Shown in pieces: positions 8,243-11,043 of a stretch of DNA of 11,043 bases. Source of the stretch: an uncultured Curvibacter sp. (GTDB lineage Bacteria > Pseudomonadota > Gammaproteobacteria > Burkholderiales > Burkholderiaceae); the NCBI GenBank assembly GCA_946481355.1, contig CAMLNH010000055.1, forward strand, positions 1 through 11,043, in the 5' to 3' direction. The notes under the pieces were generated by a model. That model ran no database searches. It saw only the letters and a program-made list of their open reading frames with translations, and was not told the origin of the DNA. Every line of letters begins with the position of its first letter. Position 1 is the first letter of the stretch. A program made the position numbers and the translations under genes.

Positions 8243-9122
8243 AGCGCTGGCGCAGCCAGTGGCTGGCGATGCGCGCCACCTCGGCATGCACAGCATCGCG
8301 CTGGGCCGGGGTGAGGCCCTGGGCGCCGGTCAGATAGCTGGCGACGAGCAGCGGCGCACGGCTGCCCGCGGGCCAGACAATGGCCACATCATTGCGTGTG
8401 GCCATATCGCCTGAACCGGTCTTGTCGCCCACCACCCAGCTGGCCGGGAAGCCGGCACGCAAGGCGTGGTCGCCGGTCAGATTGCCGCGGATCCAGGTCT
8501 GCAGCTGTACACGCGACGTGGGGTTCAGAGCGGAGCCCAGCAGGATCCGGTCCATCGTCGCCAGCATGGCCTGCGGGGTCGTGGTGTCACGCGGATCGCC
8601 CGGCAGCGCCGAATTCAGTTCGGTCTCCCAGCGGTCCAGCCGCGTCTGCGTATCACCCAGGTTGCGCAGCCAGGCCGTGAGCCCCTGCGGCCCGCCGTGG
8701 CGGCCCAGCAGCAGATTGGCGGCGGCGTTATCGCTGATGACCAGGGTAGCTTCGCACAGCTGTGCCACCGTCATGCCGCCGCCGGGTGTGGCGTCTTGGG
8801 CATGGGGTGCCGTACGCGGCGAGTGCGGCACGAGCACCGAGCTCGGGTAGCTCACGCGCCGATCCAGGCCTTCGGCTCCCTGCTCCACACGGTGCAACAC
8901 ATAGGCCGCGAGCAACAGCTTGAAGGTGCTGCACAGGGGGAACAGTTCATCGGCACGGTGCAGCAGCTGGTCGCCGCTGCCCGTGTCGCGCACCGCCACA
9001 CCCAGGCGGCCACCACTGCGCACTTCCAGCGCACGCAGGGCCTGCACGCTGTCTTCGACTTCACGCGCCTGCACACCCAGGCTCCAGGCGCTGACCGCGG
9101 CCAGCCAATGTCTACGCTGCAT
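8241..9122 (-). CDS. Class A serine beta-lactamase
   Basis: A 293-residue periplasmic enzyme that opens beta-lactam rings through an acyl-serine intermediate. I chose ATG 9122 because GAGGTGAT, a strong anti-16S match, sits just upstream (GAGG core 8 nt from ATG); in-frame GTG 9131 and ATG 9128 are too close to it. The N-terminus QRRHWLAAVSAWSLGVQA is a short signal peptide with a possible twin-arginine motif. Class A motifs are complete: CSTFK (Ser70, Lys73 in Ambler numbering, with Cys69), SDN130-132, RWETELN (Glu166, Asn170), omega loop PGDPRDTTTP, and KTGSGD (234-240). Cys238 is absent, so the Cys69-Cys238 disulfide of KPC/SME-type carbapenemases cannot form. Ser237 and Asp240 resemble CTX-M, whereas Arg244 resembles TEM/SHV. 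A loop of about five extra residues lies between 105 and 118, and position 105 appears to be His. No ampR-like regulator is adjacent. It is the second gene after the DapA-like gene. Confidence 0.95.
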   Translation of the reverse strand: MQRRHWLAAVSAWSLGVQAREVEDSVQALRALEVRSGGRLGVAVRDTGSGDQLLHRADELFPLCSTFKLLLAAYVLHRVEQGAEGLDRRVSYPSSVLVPHSPRTAPHAQDATPGGGMTVAQLCEATLVISDNAAANLLLGRHGGPQGLTAWLRNLGDTQTRLDRWETELNSALPGDPRDTTTPQAMLATMDRILLGSALNPTSRVQLQTWIRGNLTGDHALRAGFPASWVVGDKTGSGDMATRNDVAIVWPAGSRAPLLVASYLTGAQGLTPAQRDAVHAEVARIASHWLRQR

Positions 9123-9126
9123 GCTC

Positions 9127-9134
9127 ATCACCTC
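9127..9134 (-). promoter_or_regulatory. Ribosome binding site of the beta-lactamase, overlapping the upstream stop codon
   Basis: The minus strand reads TGAGGTGATGAGCATG: the TGA at its start is the stop of the DapA-like gene and GAGGTGAT is an eight-base match to the Shine-Dalgarno consensus, 4 nt before ATG 9122. The arrangement implies translational coupling and decides the bla start. Confidence 0.75.
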
Positions 9135-10071
9135 AACCCAGCTCAGCCAGACGGCGTTCCTGCCGGGCCGTCAGACGCGCGATGTCGACCATGTCCTGCG
9201 CCGAGAGTTTCGGGCCAGGCTTACGCACCGCCTCGCTGGCAATGACGCCACGCTTCATCAGGATGTGCTTGCGCACGGCCAGGCCGATGCCGGCCTGCTG
9301 CTCGTAACGCGCCAGCGGCAGATAGGCATCGAAGAGGTCATGGGCCCGCTCCACCTCGCCGCGCTTGTGGGCGGCACACACATCCACCATCATCTCGGGG
9401 TAGGCAAAGCCCGTCATGGCGCCGTCGGCGCCGCGCGTGAGCTCCTCGGGCAGGAACAGCCCGCCGCCGTTGCCCGTGAGGATGGAGATGCGCTGGAGTT
9501 CGCCCTTGTCGCTGGCCGCGCGGATGGCAGACAGCTTGGCCAGGCCCGGGCAGTCCTCGTGCTTGAGCATCACGCAGTTCGGCGAATTCCTGAGGATCTT
9601 GAGGATGACGCCGGTGGCCATCTGCACGCCCGTGGCCACGGGGTGGTCCTGCAGCACCCAGGGCACGTCCGGCCCCAGGCTCTCGTTGACCATGTCGAAA
9701 TAGGCCGTGATCTGGTCGTCGGTGCGCACGGTGGAGGGCGGCGCCACCATGACACCGGCCGCACCCAGATCCATGACGCTCTGCGCCAGCTCCTTCATGG
9801 GCGCAAAGCCCGGGGCCGAGGCGCCCACGATCACGGGCACGCGCCCGTTCACACGCGCCAGCACCTGTCTGACGAAGGTGCGCGACTCCTCCATCGTGAG
9901 CTTGGGCGCCTCGCCCATGATGCCCAGCACCGTGAGACCGGTGACGCCTTTTTCCAGGCAGAAGTCCACCATGCGGTCGGTGCTGGCCAGATCCAGTACG
10001 CCGCTGTCGGTGAAGGGGGTCACGGTGATGAGATAGACGCCCTGGGCGTTGCGGTCGAGTATGTTGCTCAT
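9133..10071 (-). CDS. DapA/N-acetylneuraminate lyase superfamily protein, probable 2-keto-3-deoxy-sugar-acid dehydratase or aldolase
   Basis: A 312-residue cytoplasmic (beta/alpha)8-barrel enzyme of the Schiff-base lyase superfamily. It shows the N-terminal strand VYLITVTPF (12-20), the GxxGE loop as GIMGEAPKLT (50-59) and Schiff-base Lys170 in CVMLKHED. Where DapA has a Tyr-containing YN(V/I)P catalytic motif, this protein has VLQDHP (139-144), so the Tyr of true dihydrodipicolinate synthase is missing. From memory, the QD-x-P segment, the GAMTG motif near 217-221 and the C-terminal VIASE motif near 276-280 resemble L-2-keto-3-deoxyarabonate dehydratase-type members more than lysine-pathway DapA; that assignment is tentative. 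No sugar genes are adjacent. It directly precedes the beta-lactamase. Start ATG 10071 has no visible Shine-Dalgarno; a weak TATGCT at 10085-10080 could give an almost leaderless mRNA. Confidence 0.85.
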   Translation of the reverse strand: MSNILDRNAQGVYLITVTPFTDSGVLDLASTDRMVDFCLEKGVTGLTVLGIMGEAPKLTMEESRTFVRQVLARVNGRVPVIVGASAPGFAPMKELAQSVMDLGAAGVMVAPPSTVRTDDQITAYFDMVNESLGPDVPWVLQDHPVATGVQMATGVILKILRNSPNCVMLKHEDCPGLAKLSAIRAASDKGELQRISILTGNGGGLFLPEELTRGADGAMTGFAYPEMMVDVCAAHKRGEVERAHDLFDAYLPLARYEQQAGIGLAVRKHILMKRGVIASEAVRKPGPKLSAQDMVDIARLTARQERRLAELG

Positions 10072-10108
10072 AGGACATGAGCATACAAGCCGCGCTCCTC
10101 ACGGCATG

Positions 10109-10135
10109 AAAAACAGACGGCACCCGAAGGTGCCG
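10109..10135 (-). terminator. Intrinsic terminator of the second MCP gene, UUCG tetraloop
   Basis: On the minus strand CGGCACC - TTCG - GGTGCCG forms a perfect 7-bp stem capped by the very stable C(UUCG)G tetraloop, followed by TCTGTTTTTC. It begins 21 nt past the MCP stop codon and ends 37 bp before the DapA-like start, so it separates the two transcription units. On the plus strand the hairpin has no following T-run, so it acts in one direction. Confidence 0.88.
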
Positions 10136-10156
10136 CTGTGGTTCAGTGATCAGAGC

Positions 10157-11043
10157 TCAGAAGCTTTCCCAGTCGCCATCGTCGGCTGACCTGGGCGCCG
10201 GTGCGGGTTTGGGCACTGCGGCAGGCGTTGACACCCGCGGCGCAGGGGGTGCGCTGGCCAAGGCCCGGGGCCCAGGTGCAGGCTTGGCCGGCGGCGGCGC
10301 GGCGGCCACCGTGGACGCAGGTCGCGGTGCGGGCGCTGCGACCTGAGCCTGCGCATCGAGGCGGAACACGGCCACGGTCTGCACCAGTTCCTGGGACTGG
10401 CTGCGCAAGCTGCTGGCAGCGGCAGCCATCTCTTCCACCAATGCGGCGTTCTGCTGCGTGGCCTGGTCCATATTTGTCACCGCCTCACCGATCTGCGCCA
10501 CGCCCTGGCTCTGCTCGCTGCTGGCCGCACTGATCTCGCCCATGATGTCGGTCACACGCCGGATGCTGGCCACGACTTCGTCCATGGTTCTGCCGGCCTG
10601 ATCCACCTGGGCGCTGCCTTGCTCGACGCGCTGCACGCTGTCGGTGATCAGTTGCTTGATCTCCTTGGCCGCTTCGGCCGAGCGACTGGCCAGGGTGCGC
10701 ACCTCACCAGCCACCACGGCAAAACCGCGGCCCTGCTCACCCGCGCGGGCCGCTTCCACCGCGGCATTGAGCGCCAGGATATTGGTCTGGAAGGCGATGC
10801 CGTCGATCACGCTGATGATGTCGGCGATCTTGCGTGAGCTGTCGTTGATGCCCTTCATGGTGTCCACCACCTGGGCCACCACCTCGCCGCCCTGTACGGC
10901 CACGGTGCTGGCGCTCTGCGCCAGCTGATTCGCTTGGCGCGCGTTGTCGGCGTTCTGCTTCACGGTGGAACCCAGCTCTTCCATGGAAGCGGCGGTCTCC
11001 TCCAGCGCGCTGGCCTGGCTCTCGGTGCGCGCGCTCAGGTCCT
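10157..11043 (-). CDS. Methyl-accepting chemotaxis protein, C-terminal part with docking pentapeptide (5' end outside window)
   Basis: The frame stays open from the right window edge ([20 protein letters not shown] precedes the first internal Met at 10984), so the N-terminal sensor, membrane helices and HAMP are missing and that Met is not the start. The visible part, about 295 residues, is the MCP signalling domain with the conserved hairpin motifs ([42 protein letters not shown]). It then runs into a flexible linker of about 50 residues rich in Pro and Ala and ends in DWESF, which fits the xWxxF pentapeptide that tethers CheR and CheB. The signalling domain is closely related to the complete MCP at 6602-8161. 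A strong terminator follows the stop. Confidence 0.95.
   Translation of the reverse strand, partial: DLSARTESQASALEETAASMEELGSTVKQNADNARQANQLAQSASTVAVQGGEVVAQVVDTMKGINDSSRKIADIISVIDGIAFQTNILALNAAVEAARAGEQGRGFAVVAGEVRTLASRSAEAAKEIKQLITDSVQRVEQGSAQVDQAGRTMDEVVASIRRVTDIMGEISAASSEQSQGVAQIGEAVTNMDQATQQNAALVEEMAAAASSLRSQSQELVQTVAVFRLDAQAQVAAPAPRPASTVAAAPPPAKPAPGPRALASAPPAPRVSTPAAVPKPAPAPRSADDGDWESF
10358..11043. repeat. Direct-repeat copy 2: MCP signalling-domain DNA shared with 6641-7326
   Basis: Same-orientation partner of 6641-7326, colinear without gaps; similarity stops on the left where the Pro/Ala linker of this receptor begins. It is cut on the right by the window edge. Between the two copies lie the 5' half of the complete MCP, the beta-lactamase and the DapA-like gene. 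Confidence 0.8.

Noticed and set aside
8241..9122. KPC/SME-type carbapenemase suggested by Cys69.
   Set aside because: The required Cys238 is Gly here, and Cys69 alone is common in other class A enzymes such as CTX-M.
9133..10071. True lysine-pathway dapA.
   Set aside because: The Tyr of the YN(V/I)P motif is replaced in VLQDHP and the C-terminal motifs resemble other subgroups.
9338..10123. Alternative minus-strand frame starting at 10123, upstream of the DapA-like gene and preceded in part by GAGGAG.
   Set aside because: It is out of frame with the DapA-like protein and gives a His/Arg/Gly-rich product with no family resemblance.

Overview
The window is GC-rich and tightly packed and carries typical proteobacterial signalling genes. 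The ArgA-type N-acetylglutamate synthase end, the close MCP paralogues and the two-component/c-di-GMP proteins suggest a betaproteobacterium of the Burkholderiales, most likely Comamonadaceae-like. This is an inference from protein style; no rRNA, tRNA, phage, IS or CRISPR sequence is present to confirm it. Except for the truncated argA at the left edge, every gene is on the minus strand, so transcription runs from right to left.

Layout. (1) 1-372, plus strand: the 3' end of argA, converging on the next gene with only 18 bp between. (2) 391-6507, minus strand: a three-gene signalling operon. In transcription order it encodes a response regulator (REC-DUF3369-degenerate GGDEF-EAL), a lipoprotein of the branched-chain amino-acid/amide-binding type I periplasmic fold, and a membrane histidine kinase (periplasmic sensor, HAMP, two PAS, HisKA, HATPase). 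The first two genes share a base in TGATG and the last two are 7 bp apart. (3) 6602-8161: a complete methyl-accepting chemotaxis protein (MCP) with its own good sigma-70-like promoter. (4) 8241-10071: a DapA/NAL-superfamily lyase or dehydratase followed directly by a class A beta-lactamase whose ribosome binding site overlaps the lyase stop codon. (5) 10157-11043: the 3' part of a second MCP, ending in a CheR/CheB docking pentapeptide and followed by a strong intrinsic terminator.

How the genes may work together. The operon in (2) reads as a complete circuit. A periplasmic lipoprotein would bind a small ligand and signal through the kinase to a response regulator whose output is c-di-GMP hydrolysis: the EAL site is intact, while GGDEF has become SNDTF. 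The lipoprotein has no ABC permease or ATPase beside it, which fits a sensing role better than transport. The neighbouring MCPs suggest a motility/taxis locus, but nothing in the sequence ties them to the same ligand. The lyase/beta-lactamase pair sits between two homologous MCP signalling segments in direct orientation.
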